A stretch of DNA of 64,000 bases from Nitrosomonas sp. Is35 (GTDB lineage Bacteria; Pseudomonadota; Gammaproteobacteria; Burkholderiales; Nitrosomonadaceae). The stretch is taken from assembly GCF_033063295.1 (NCBI RefSeq), contig NZ_JAWJZH010000001.1, forward strand, positions 3,100,001-3,164,000, written 5' to 3'. Below, piece after piece: positions 27,276-35,584 of this stretch (the first letter of the stretch is position 1; the number at the start of each line of letters is the position of its first letter). A model generated the notes under the pieces. That model was given only the letters and a program-made list of their open reading frames with translations. It ran no database searches and was not told the DNA's origin. The position numbers and the translations under genes are program-made.

Positions 27276-29132
27276 ATGAAACTGATTAACCATGTCTTTG
27301 TTGCAACGGATTTGTCATCCCCATCCTTGCAGGCCATCGAGCGAGGCTTCGATATTTCCGGGATAACTTCGGCCCACTGCACGGTCATGCATGCTCTCGG
27401 GCTGAACGCTTTGGGTTCGCTGCAGGATCTTATCGGAGACCAGGCTGCCGCCGTCACGAGCAAACTGATCGATAAGCAGCGTAATGAATTGCATTCGATC
27501 ATTTCCGATACTTCCCGCAACCGCGGAGTGGCTGCGGAAATTCTAGTCGAGGAGGGATTGCCCGCCGCGGCGATCCCGGCTTGCGCCGCCTCAACGAGCG
27601 CGGATCTTGTCATTGCCGGTTCCCGCGGGGATAACGTATTGCGCCGACTTCTAATTGGCTCGACCGCCTCGCATCTGCTGCGCAAATGCCATTGCCCGGT
27701 ATTGATTGTGAAAACCGGCGTCCGCGGCTCGTACAAGAAAGCTTTACTGGCGATCGATTTTTCGCCGGCCTCGGAACTTGCCCTCCGGATAACCCGTGAG
27801 ATCGCTCCCGATGCCGGTATCGTGCTGTTCCATGCATTCGACGTGCCGTTCGAAGGGTTGTTGAATTACGCCGGCATCACCCAAAATGACATTAAACGCT
27901 ACCGGCATGAAGCCTGCGAGAAAGCGTTGCATTTACTGCACGAGCTGGCCCGGAATGCAGGCTTGACGCAAGATCAGTATCAAGCGCAGGTGGAGTGTGG
28001 CGACGCCACGCGCGCCATCCTCAATCAAGCCGAACGTCAAGATTGCGATCTGATCGTTATGGGCAAGCATGGTACGCACGTTACCGAAGAATTATTGCTG
28101 GGAAGCGTCACAAAACGGGTATTGGACGAAGCGCCAACCGATCTCTTGGTAATCGTCGATGCGCGTTCTCCGGAATTGGCAACGCTCGGCGGAATGCAAA
28201 CCGGCGGCCGCATTTCCGGCGAACCGGGTACGGAAAAAGATGCGCCCCCCTCACCGTCCTTCCCGCCGCCGACGCATTTGCTGCTGGCGACCGATCTAAG
28301 CCCGCGCTGCGACCGCGCGCTTGACCGGTCTATCCAGCTGGCGCAGGCTTGGCAGTCGCATTTGACAGCGCTCAATGTCTTCGATGTTCCCTGCGCGCCG
28401 GATCAAATCCTGGCGTGGGCCGCAGGCGATCAATCGTTTGATTTGCAACACGATGCGCGTCATCAGTTAAGCCAGGATCTGGCGGGTATGGGATCGCGCG
28501 CCGACATCCGGTTGGTCCGCTCAACCGCGCCTGCGGATTCGATCTCCCTCGTTGCCAGGCAAACCGGCGCTGGATTAGTGATAACCGGCGTAGCGCGGGA
28601 CGAGCCACTCGGGCGTTTTCTGCTAGGATCCACTGTCGAGAAATTGTCACAGACATTGGAGCAGTCGCTGCTGATCGTCCGCAATCGTGTCCATGGGCCG
28701 TATCGCAATATTGTCGCCGTCACCGACTTATCCGGGAATTCCAGTGTCGCGTTGCTTGCCGCCGCGCAGTGGTTCCCGCAATCCGCCATGGATGTGTTTT
28801 ACGCACATGAGCGTCCCAAAGCGATGGGTTCCGCGCCGGAAAGCGCAGCGTTAAAACTTGCCAGTTCCGCAGTTCATGAACGTTGTGAGCGGTTCGTCAC
28901 CGGCAGCGGCATCCCCCGGTTACGAATCAGGCACATCGTACCGGTGGACGAAGCATTGGAAACTTCACTCACCCGGTATGTCCGCCGACACGCGATCGAT
29001 CTGGTCGTGATGGGCTCCAGTGAAAACACCGGTTTGTTCGATACACTGTTCAAAAATTCCCTTAACCGGGTTTTGCAATGGATTTCTTCGGATGTACTCG
29101 TGGTTCCCGCAACGGATAAGCAAAGCGAATGA
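27276..29132 (+). CDS. Universal stress protein with four tandem UspA domains
   Basis: 618 residues made of four UspA modules, starting near 1 (LINHVFVATDLSSPSLQAIE), 152 (YKKALLAIDFSPASELALRI), 330 (THLLLATDLSPRCDRALD) and 474 (YRNIVAVTDLSGNSSVALLA). ATP-binding G-x2-G-x9-G(S/T) motifs are clear in module 2 (MGKHGTHVTEELLLGSV) and recognisable in 1 (GSRGDNVLRRLLIGST) and 3; module 4 has GSSENTGLFDTLFKNS and looks degenerate. Most UspA proteins have one or two modules. An AAGGAG site precedes the ATG. Its stop overlaps the next ATG by four bases, so it is co-translated with the exchanger and may sense nucleotide or stress state for ion transport. Confidence 0.93.
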   Translation: MKLINHVFVATDLSSPSLQAIERGFDISGITSAHCTVMHALGLNALGSLQDLIGDQAAAVTSKLIDKQRNELHSIISDTSRNRGVAAEILVEEGLPAAAIPACAASTSADLVIAGSRGDNVLRRLLIGSTASHLLRKCHCPVLIVKTGVRGSYKKALLAIDFSPASELALRITREIAPDAGIVLFHAFDVPFEGLLNYAGITQNDIKRYRHEACEKALHLLHELARNAGLTQDQYQAQVECGDATRAILNQAERQDCDLIVMGKHGTHVTEELLLGSVTKRVLDEAPTDLLVIVDARSPELATLGGMQTGGRISGEPGTEKDAPPSPSFPPPTHLLLATDLSPRCDRALDRSIQLAQAWQSHLTALNVFDVPCAPDQILAWAAGDQSFDLQHDARHQLSQDLAGMGSRADIRLVRSTAPADSISLVARQTGAGLVITGVARDEPLGRFLLGSTVEKLSQTLEQSLLIVRNRVHGPYRNIVAVTDLSGNSSVALLAAAQWFPQSAMDVFYAHERPKAMGSAPESAALKLASSAVHERCERFVTGSGIPRLRIRHIVPVDEALETSLTRYVRRHAIDLVVMGSSENTGLFDTLFKNSLNRVLQWISSDVLVVPATDKQSE

Positions 29133-30115
29133 TCCAATTACATCCGGCCATCATCTTCCTCGGCGGCTTGGCAGTCATCGTCCTAGGAGCCGAGATGCTG
29201 CTGCGCAGCGCTACCAGGGTGGCCGCAATGCTCGGTATCAGTCCGATCGTTATCGGCTTGACCATCGTTTCGATCGGAACCAGCACCCCCGAGCTGGCGG
29301 TCGGCATCACGGCGGTCGCGGAGGATAAAGGTTCGCTAGCGATCGGCAATATCGCTGGCACCAATATCCTCAACATTTTGTTTATCCTGGGCCTGAGTGC
29401 GGTTATCCGCCCGTTGCCAATCCGGCTTCTGAGCATCAAACTCGATGTGCCGGTGATGATCGGATCGGCTTTCATTTTGATTCTAATGTCGCTTGACGGC
29501 GTTCTGTCCCGGATCGAAGGTATGTTGCTGGTATTTGCGGCGGTGTTTTATACAATCTTGCTGATCAAAGAAAGCCACAAGGAAAGTGCCGCAACCAAGA
29601 AAGAATTTTCGGAGGAATTTGGTGAGAAGCCCATTCCCAAAGCACACCGGTATCCGCAATATGCTCTACAGTCATTGCTGTTGTTCACAGGTATGGCGCT
29701 AACAGTATTAGGTGCGGATTTGCTGGTCGCGGGGGCGGTGAACATTGCCAAGACTTACGGCGTCTCCGATACTTTCATCGGATTGACAATCGTTGCTATC
29801 GGCACATCCGCGCCGGAACTGGTAACGACACTCGTAGCCACTTACCGGAATGACCGGGACGTGGCGATCGGCAACTTGATCGGCAGCAGTATCTACAACA
29901 TTCTGGTGATCCTGGGTTTGACTACGCTGGCCGCCCCTGGTGGAATCGGCGTTGAGGATGATATTTTATGGATCGATTTGCCGCTAGCGGCAATCGTCGC
30001 CGTTGCTTGCCTGCCGGTATTTCGCAGTGAGCGGATGGTATCGCGCAATGAAGGGATTGTTTTTGTAACTGCGTACATCTTCTATCTGACAATGCTGGTC
30101 ATGCTGCGCACATGA
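29129..30115 (+). CDS. CaCA-family calcium/sodium exchanger (YrbG-like)
   Basis: 328 residues, ten membrane helices in two inverted halves. Both alpha repeats are plain: GLTIVSIGTSTPELAVGITA and GLTIVAIGTSAPELVTTLVA, each followed by an IGN(I/L)xG(T/S)(N/S)(I/L)xN segment (AIGNIAGTNILNIL, AIGNLIGSSIYNIL). The central loop (about 145-175) is charged. Members exchange Ca2+ for Na+ or H+ across the inner membrane. It overlaps the Usp gene by ATGA, completing an ATPase-Usp-exchanger set. Confidence 0.94.
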   Translation: MIQLHPAIIFLGGLAVIVLGAEMLLRSATRVAAMLGISPIVIGLTIVSIGTSTPELAVGITAVAEDKGSLAIGNIAGTNILNILFILGLSAVIRPLPIRLLSIKLDVPVMIGSAFILILMSLDGVLSRIEGMLLVFAAVFYTILLIKESHKESAATKKEFSEEFGEKPIPKAHRYPQYALQSLLLFTGMALTVLGADLLVAGAVNIAKTYGVSDTFIGLTIVAIGTSAPELVTTLVATYRNDRDVAIGNLIGSSIYNILVILGLTTLAAPGGIGVEDDILWIDLPLAAIVAVACLPVFRSERMVSRNEGIVFVTAYIFYLTMLVMLRT

Positions 30116-30132
30116 CGATGTGCCGACACGGC

Positions 30133-30162
30133 CTGATGGTTATCTCAAATAACTGCCATCAG
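30133..30162. terminator. Hairpin between convergent genes
   Basis: Arms CTGATGG and CCATCAG enclose an inner TTAT/ATAA pairing. It lies between the exchanger stop and the convergent coiled-coil gene stop and could act on both strands, though a T-tract is missing. Confidence 0.4.
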
Positions 30163-30177
30163 ACCGGCAGCGATTGA

Positions 30178-31227
30178 CTATTTCAAACCAGACAAATCCT
30201 GCTGATACTTGGATTTGCATTGCTCGCCTTTTCCACCCAGATCCAATACCCCCTTCATTCGCATGCATTCGTTATATTCAAACAAAATATCGTTCTTTTT
30301 CTGCGCAATCTCGAGCGAAGCCGACAGTTGTTTGACCTGCTGCGCGATATTCTTCAAATTGGTATCCGAAGCAGCGCCGACGCCCTCTATGCTTTCTTTG
30401 GTCGCATCCAGTTTTTTCAACGAAACCTGATTGATTTTATTGACTTGCTCAGTAAACGCCTGATTGGCCTTGTTGGAGTAATTTCTTAATTCATCGACAT
30501 TCTGTTGCGTAATTCCGGCTAACCTCGTTTGGTAATTATTCAGCTCTCCCTGAACGAAGGTATTAATGCTCTCTTTAAAACCGTCCAATGAACTATCGAT
30601 TTCCTGCTTGAATCCCTGCATTTTCCTTTCAATTAAGACTTTGACGTCGTCATCCAGCTTTTTAACGATAGAATCGGAAATTTTATCAACCGGTGGACGT
30701 GAATCGATAATCTCAACTTTTGCCGCAGCCAAATTAGACTTTATGTCGTCGCCGAGCGATTTCTGCTTGCTGTCAATCTGATTCAGCGCATACTTTTCAT
30801 TTTCCGCAACCAGCCAGGAAATCAGCACCAGTTCTTTTTTCTTCTCCTGATTCAGGCCATGAATCATCTCGTCCAATATACTCGCAGCCGCTTCCTTATC
30901 CGCTATCCCCTTGGCGTGCGATAAGCTGGCCGAATCCAGATAACTCTGCAAACTGCCTTGAATCTCACTGACATTGGCATTCGCTCTCGCGGATACCATC
31001 GATTGGCGGTAAAACTCGTACGGCAAATAAACCAGTCCGATCAGAGCGCATACAATAGAGGCCGCCGTTTTCCAGCGTTTGTGCTGGATATAAAAACTCA
31101 GCCCAAGAAATACCAAAGCCAAAAGGAAAACCGGCATTAAAATTTCCGCAATTTCCAGCCAGCCTCTTTCCACCAGCGATTCAAACGAAACAAACTTCAA
31201 TATTTTGGCAATAAACTCATTCATCAA
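30178..31227 (-). CDS. Inner-membrane coiled-coil protein of unknown function
   Basis: 349 residues. Two hydrophobic segments (ILMPVFLLALVFLGLSFYI, residues 28-46, and AASIVCALIGLVYLPYEFY, 56-74) are followed by a long, mostly helical region (about 90-335) with heptad-like stretches: KSNLAAAKVEIIDSRPP, VKKLDDDVKVLIERKMQG and LKNIAQQVKQLSASLEIAQK. The C terminus has two Cys (ECMRMKG, QCKSKY). No enzyme motif seen. It may be a membrane-tethered scaffold. Transcribed alone, divergent from the HDAC-like gene. Confidence 0.75.
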   Translation of the reverse strand: MMNEFIAKILKFVSFESLVERGWLEIAEILMPVFLLALVFLGLSFYIQHKRWKTAASIVCALIGLVYLPYEFYRQSMVSARANANVSEIQGSLQSYLDSASLSHAKGIADKEAAASILDEMIHGLNQEKKKELVLISWLVAENEKYALNQIDSKQKSLGDDIKSNLAAAKVEIIDSRPPVDKISDSIVKKLDDDVKVLIERKMQGFKQEIDSSLDGFKESINTFVQGELNNYQTRLAGITQQNVDELRNYSNKANQAFTEQVNKINQVSLKKLDATKESIEGVGAASDTNLKNIAQQVKQLSASLEIAQKKNDILFEYNECMRMKGVLDLGGKGEQCKSKYQQDLSGLK

Positions 31228-31403
31228 CGACTCCCCATATGACGAAAAAATGCAATTAAACGTAACAGATAACAGCTATTATTCAGGATAGTGATAATTT
31301 ATCATGGTATAGCCGTTTGATTGTATAAACTTTGGCTTTCCGCACCTGCCGGCATGCTCCAGGATTCCACTCGACATCGAATTTCAACGTAACAAGGAAT
31401 AGC

Positions 31404-32339
31404 GTGCAAACAGCGTATATTACCCATCCGGATTGTCTCAAGCATGATATGGGCATGGCCCATCCGGAGTGCCCGCAGCGCTTAATCGTCATTGAAAACG
31501 AATTGAATGCCAGCGGGCTGCTGGCGCAATTGCAGCGTTACGAGGCACCGCTGGCCACGACGGAACAATTGGCGCGCGTGCATACTCCGGAATACATTGA
31601 AAGCATCCGCCAGGCCGCTCCGGCGTCTGGTTTGATTGCCTTGGATGCGGATACCGCGATGAATGCTTTTTCACTCAGTGCCGCGTTACATGCAGCGGGG
31701 GCGGTTGTACTGGCCACCGATCTGGTTCTGGCCGGTACCGTCAATAACGCATTCTGCGCCGTCCGTCCGCCCGGTCATCATGCGGAATCGGACCGTGCCA
31801 TGGGATTCTGCCTGTTCAACAATATCGCGGCCGGGGTGGCGCACGCCATTGCGCAGCATCATCTGCAACGCGTTGCCATTCTGGATTTTGACGTGCACCA
31901 CGGCAACGGCAGCGAAGAGATTTTCCACGACAACCCGCACGTCATGCTGTGCTCGACGTTTCAGCACCCGTTTTATCCCTACAGCGGCGCAAACAGCGCC
32001 ACCGAACGCATGATCAACGTGCCGCTGCCGCGCGGCTGCAACGGTGCGGCATTCCGCCAAGCGGTCACCGATCACTGGTTACCGGCACTCGACCGCTTCA
32101 AACCGGAGATGATTTTCGTCTCCGCCGGATTCGATGCGCATCGCGACGACGACATGGCGCAGCTGCAACTTGAAGACGAAGACTATGTCTGGATCACGCG
32201 GCAGATCAAGGTTATTGCCGATCACTGTGCACACGGCCGTATTGTTTCGGCGTTGGAGGGGGGATACGATTTAAAGTCATTAGCACGCTGTGCGGCCGCG
32301 CATATTCAAGTATTGCAGGCAGAAAATCCCGCCCGTTAG
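31404..32339 (+). CDS. Histone-deacetylase-family (class II-like) amidohydrolase
   Basis: 311 residues from a GTG at 31404 (VQTAYITHPDCLKHDMGMAH) behind an AAGGAA site; the longer frame uses a TTG and adds non-homologous residues. Active-site residues are all in place: paired His in RPPGHHAE, zinc ligands in DFDVHHGNGSEE and SAGFDAHRDDD, and EGGYDL. Bacterial members remove acetyl groups from small molecules, polyamines or protein lysines; substrate unknown. A rotted partial copy of this gene lies at 42667-42803. Confidence 0.92.
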   Translation: MQTAYITHPDCLKHDMGMAHPECPQRLIVIENELNASGLLAQLQRYEAPLATTEQLARVHTPEYIESIRQAAPASGLIALDADTAMNAFSLSAALHAAGAVVLATDLVLAGTVNNAFCAVRPPGHHAESDRAMGFCLFNNIAAGVAHAIAQHHLQRVAILDFDVHHGNGSEEIFHDNPHVMLCSTFQHPFYPYSGANSATERMINVPLPRGCNGAAFRQAVTDHWLPALDRFKPEMIFVSAGFDAHRDDDMAQLQLEDEDYVWITRQIKVIADHCAHGRIVSALEGGYDLKSLARCAAAHIQVLQAENPAR

Positions 32340-32348
32340 CGCAAACCG

Positions 32349-33470
32349 CTAATGGGTGTTTGCCGGTAATGCCGCGCATCCGGTCAATGCGGAAAATGTA
32401 TCCTCGATCGCTGCACGAGGAACATTCCGGGTGATGAATACAATGCGGGTGCGCCGGTCATCCGATGGCCATCCCGTCAATTCCACCGGAGGATGAAAAA
32501 TATGCTGAACCCCATGAATAACTATCGGCCCCGCACGATTCTTCATATTCACTATCCCTTTGATGCGCAAAATATCCGCGCCTTTGACCGCCATCAGCAA
32601 ACCCAGCCAATCCTCAAACCATTCGGGATCGATCGGTTCGTCAAAAGTAAAACAATAAGACAAAATATGATCATCATGGCGATTAATATCCGGTTGTTTA
32701 ACGATGGATCTCTTGGAAGAATACAAAGTTTGCGCTGCACCATACCGCACAAATTTGTACCGGCTTGAAGGATTTCCGGCATACGCTTCCGCATTCAGCC
32801 ACCTGACAACATCCGGCGTTTTTTGATCTATCGAAAATAAGTTAGTACTGAATACCGATGGCCCATCCACCTGACCGTTTACAGCCAGTAATTGTGTAGC
32901 GGCGGGATTCAGAATCGCCAAGCGCTGTTGCAACGTACGGCGTTGCTGTTCATCGATTAAATCGCTTTTGGTCAAAATAATCCGGTCTGCTACCGCAGCT
33001 TGCTTGACGGCTTCGGGATGATGATCCAGTGTATCCATCGCATGGATACAATCGATGGTAGTGACAACCGCATCCAAGCGATAATGCGCGGTAATGTTTT
33101 TGTCCGTCATTAAGGTATGTAAAATTGGAGCCGGATCAGCCAATCCGGTGGCTTCGATGATCACCCTGTCGTAGTTGCGCACCCCATTGCGGGAAAAGCG
33201 CCAGGTGATATCTTTAAGCACCTTGGCCAAATCACCGCGCATCGCGCAGCAGATACAACCATCTCCCACTTCCATCACCAACGTTTCATTGCTATGCGCA
33301 ACCAGTAAATGGTCCAGGCTGATTGCACCAAACTCGTTAATCACAACCAGGGTTCGTCTGAACAGTGGCTGCTGAACCAAATGGTTTAACACCGTAGTTT
33401 TGCCGCTGCCTAAAAAACCAGTCAGCAGCGAAACCGGAATCGGCGATGATGGTTTTGTCACTGTATCCAC
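32349..33470 (-). CDS. COG0523-family GTPase, putative zinc metallochaperone (first copy)
   Basis: 373 residues from a GTG. Walker A GFLGSGKTT, metal-binding CxCC as GDGCICCAMRGDL, the switch segment IEATGLADPAPI, the specificity motif LTKSDLID, and a C-terminal CobW domain (LRIKGIVNMKNRAGPIVIHG). Members of this GTPase family insert metals, and the subgroup next to Zur genes is tied to zinc. It lies just downstream of the Zur-type regulator on the same strand (41 bases), pointing to a zinc role rather than cobalamin synthesis; no cob genes are nearby. Confidence 0.9.
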   Translation of the reverse strand: MDTVTKPSSPIPVSLLTGFLGSGKTTVLNHLVQQPLFRRTLVVINEFGAISLDHLLVAHSNETLVMEVGDGCICCAMRGDLAKVLKDITWRFSRNGVRNYDRVIIEATGLADPAPILHTLMTDKNITAHYRLDAVVTTIDCIHAMDTLDHHPEAVKQAAVADRIILTKSDLIDEQQRRTLQQRLAILNPAATQLLAVNGQVDGPSVFSTNLFSIDQKTPDVVRWLNAEAYAGNPSSRYKFVRYGAAQTLYSSKRSIVKQPDINRHDDHILSYCFTFDEPIDPEWFEDWLGLLMAVKGADILRIKGIVNMKNRAGPIVIHGVQHIFHPPVELTGWPSDDRRTRIVFITRNVPRAAIEDTFSALTGCAALPANTH

Positions 33471-33510
33471 AATCCTTCAACAAGCTGAGTAGCAAGCCAT
33501 AAGGCACCGC

Positions 33511-33975
33511 TCACGCTGGATGGCTTTGGCAGTGCTCACAAACTCCATGCAGTTCCAGCTGTTTCTGTGCCAACATAAAACCCGTGCTTTGAATGCTACG
33601 TTCAAGTTCCTCGATGATGGGCTTCTTGATGCCGACTTCCTTGACACTGCCGCAGCGATCACAGATCAGAAATTGCGGTGTTTCATGCTGATGATCGCAT
33701 GCAATGTGCGCACACGACATATACTGCCCGGCAGTTTCCAGTTTATGAACCAGTTTTTCCTGAATCAGGAAATCCAGCATGCGATAAACGGACATCACCG
33801 GTAACGATTCCTGGAATTGCGCTTTATATCGGTCCACAATTTCATAAGCCGAAAGAGGCGTAGCAGAAGCCAACAACACCATGAGCACGTTTTTTCGCTT
33901 GTGCGTTAATTTTGTTCCTGCCGACGCACAAACTTCCCGTGATTTTTTGATGATTTGTTCGATATCGACTGACAT
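33511..33975 (-). CDS. zur: Fur-family transcriptional regulator, Zur type
   Basis: 154 residues. Winged helix about 15-85 (LTHKRKNVLMVLLASATPLS, ESLPVMSVYRMLDFLIQEKL) and a dimerisation/metal domain with two structural CxxC pairs (CDRCGS and CEHC) and the sensing-site His/Cys cluster CAHIACDHQHETPQF. The pattern fits Zur (zinc sensor) better than Fur. It sits among two COG0523 GTPases and a ZnuD-like receptor, and a matching palindrome lies at 35328-35352. It would repress those genes when zinc is sufficient. Confidence 0.9.
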   Translation of the reverse strand: MSVDIEQIIKKSREVCASAGTKLTHKRKNVLMVLLASATPLSAYEIVDRYKAQFQESLPVMSVYRMLDFLIQEKLVHKLETAGQYMSCAHIACDHQHETPQFLICDRCGSVKEVGIKKPIIEELERSIQSTGFMLAQKQLELHGVCEHCQSHPA

Positions 33976-34105
33976 TTTTAAAAATTTCAGTATCCGGAAT
34001 GATCAGAAATACTTCTTGTGATTAACCGGTAAAAGCATATCACGCTAGAGAAATTCTATGTACAAATCCCTAAATTCAGTTGAAAATCAAAGCTATTTTT
34101 ATTGA

Positions 34106-35305
34106 TCAAATCCACGCAGGAAATGGATCTTCCAAAGTTAACCAATCTTTCTCGCCAGCTTGCGATTCTTCATCGGTCACCAAACATTCATCCAGCCATT
34201 GGCATATCGCTTGTTGATCAATATTCTGACCGATAAAAACCAATTCTTGCCGCCGGTCTCCGTGCGGCTCTTGCCATTTCTCCAGTATCGATTTCAAATA
34301 ATCTTCATCGTGCGGCCATTCATTCCTGGGCACAGCTTTCCAAAACATACCGGCATAGCCATAGTGCGCGATGCCACCGGCTTGACTCCACTGGCCCGCA
34401 TAATCCGGCCGGGTTGCCAGCCAGAAATATCCCTTCGACCGGAGTAATTTTCCTTCTGACCAAGGTTGATGGATGAAATCGTAGAACCGTTGTGGATGGA
34501 ACGGTTTCCTGGCTGTGTAAACAAAACTGCTGATGCCGTACTCTTCCGTTTCGGGTATATGTTCGCCGCGCATCTCCTTTAACCAGCCGGGCGCTTGTTG
34601 CGCATGCTCAAAACTGAATTTTCCGGTGTTTAAAAGCTTGTGCAATTCAACCCGGCCATCTTGGATGGCAATAATTTCAGCTTCAGTATTCAAACTGCGC
34701 AAGGTACCTTGGAGTTGAATTAACTCACCCGGACTGATCAAGTCAATTTTGTTGATCAAAATGACATCACTGAATTCCACTTGATCAATCAGGAGATCAG
34801 CGACACTGCGCTCATCTTCTTCTCCCAAGCTTTCCCCTGTCTCATGAAGCATTTTTGCTTCTTCAAAGTCCTTCATGAAATTAACCGCATCCACAACCGT
34901 TACCATGGTATCGAGCCGGGCGATATCGGATAGACTGATTCCTTTTTCGTCAGCGAATGTAAATGTTTCCGCGATCGGTAGCGGTTCGGATATACCTGTA
35001 GATTCAATAACCAGATAATCGAACTTTTTCTCGATAGCTAGCCGCCGTACTTCGATGAGCAAATCTTCGCGCAATGTGCAGCAAATGCAGCCATTGCTCA
35101 TTTCAATGAGTTTTTCTTCTGCGCGGTTAAATGAAATTTCTTTCTCGATGATGGAAGCATCAATATTGATTTCGCTCATATCATTCACAATGACCGCAAC
35201 ACGCAGCATTTGCCGGTTATTCAGAATATGACTCAATACGGTCGTTTTACCCGCACCTAGAAACCCGGAAAGCACAGTCACCGGTAGTCGATCAGTTGGC
35301 ATCAT
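34106..35305 (-). CDS. COG0523-family GTPase, ZigA-like (second copy)
   Basis: 399 residues. Walker [10 protein letters not shown], CxCC as [13 protein letters not shown], the switch [21 protein letters not shown], and a long CobW C-terminal domain with [32 protein letters not shown] and [11 protein letters not shown]. These features and the length fit the zinc-responsive ZigA/YjiA-type branch and differ from the other copy in the window. It starts 23 bases from the Zur-like palindrome, which therefore overlaps its promoter. Confidence 0.92.
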   Translation of the reverse strand: MMPTDRLPVTVLSGFLGAGKTTVLSHILNNRQMLRVAVIVNDMSEINIDASIIEKEISFNRAEEKLIEMSNGCICCTLREDLLIEVRRLAIEKKFDYLVIESTGISEPLPIAETFTFADEKGISLSDIARLDTMVTVVDAVNFMKDFEEAKMLHETGESLGEEDERSVADLLIDQVEFSDVILINKIDLISPGELIQLQGTLRSLNTEAEIIAIQDGRVELHKLLNTGKFSFEHAQQAPGWLKEMRGEHIPETEEYGISSFVYTARKPFHPQRFYDFIHQPWSEGKLLRSKGYFWLATRPDYAGQWSQAGGIAHYGYAGMFWKAVPRNEWPHDEDYLKSILEKWQEPHGDRRQELVFIGQNIDQQAICQWLDECLVTDEESQAGEKDWLTLEDPFPAWI

Positions 35306-35327
35306 TTTAATTTAAATTAGTAGAATT

Positions 35328-35352
35328 GATATTTGTTATGATATAACATATC
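35328..35352. promoter_or_regulatory. Zur-like operator in a divergent promoter
   Basis: A perfect inverted repeat TGTTAT-GAT-ATAACA (35334-35348) extends to flanking GATAT/ATATC-like arms. This closely resembles the proteobacterial Zur box (GTTATA-core palindrome). It lies between the start of the ZigA-like gene (minus strand) and the ZnuD-like receptor (plus strand), so one site could repress both. No similar palindrome was seen upstream of the zur gene itself. Confidence 0.75.
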
Positions 35353-35584
35353 AAAAAGGTAACACAATATAATCTTTTCTAGCCATTAAGGATCCGTCAA
35401 TTTCCGGCACGACTCAATCAGGAATTGGTGCTTCAGCAGTAACTTGCAACGGCTGCTTTCTTAAGTTTTTTTGAAATGCGCTTTTACAAAATTAAACAGA
35501 TTACTGAAATTAATAACCGATGAATCCATTAAAAATTACAGTGACCAGCATGCATTCGCAAAAATTAAGCAGGTTGAATGACGA

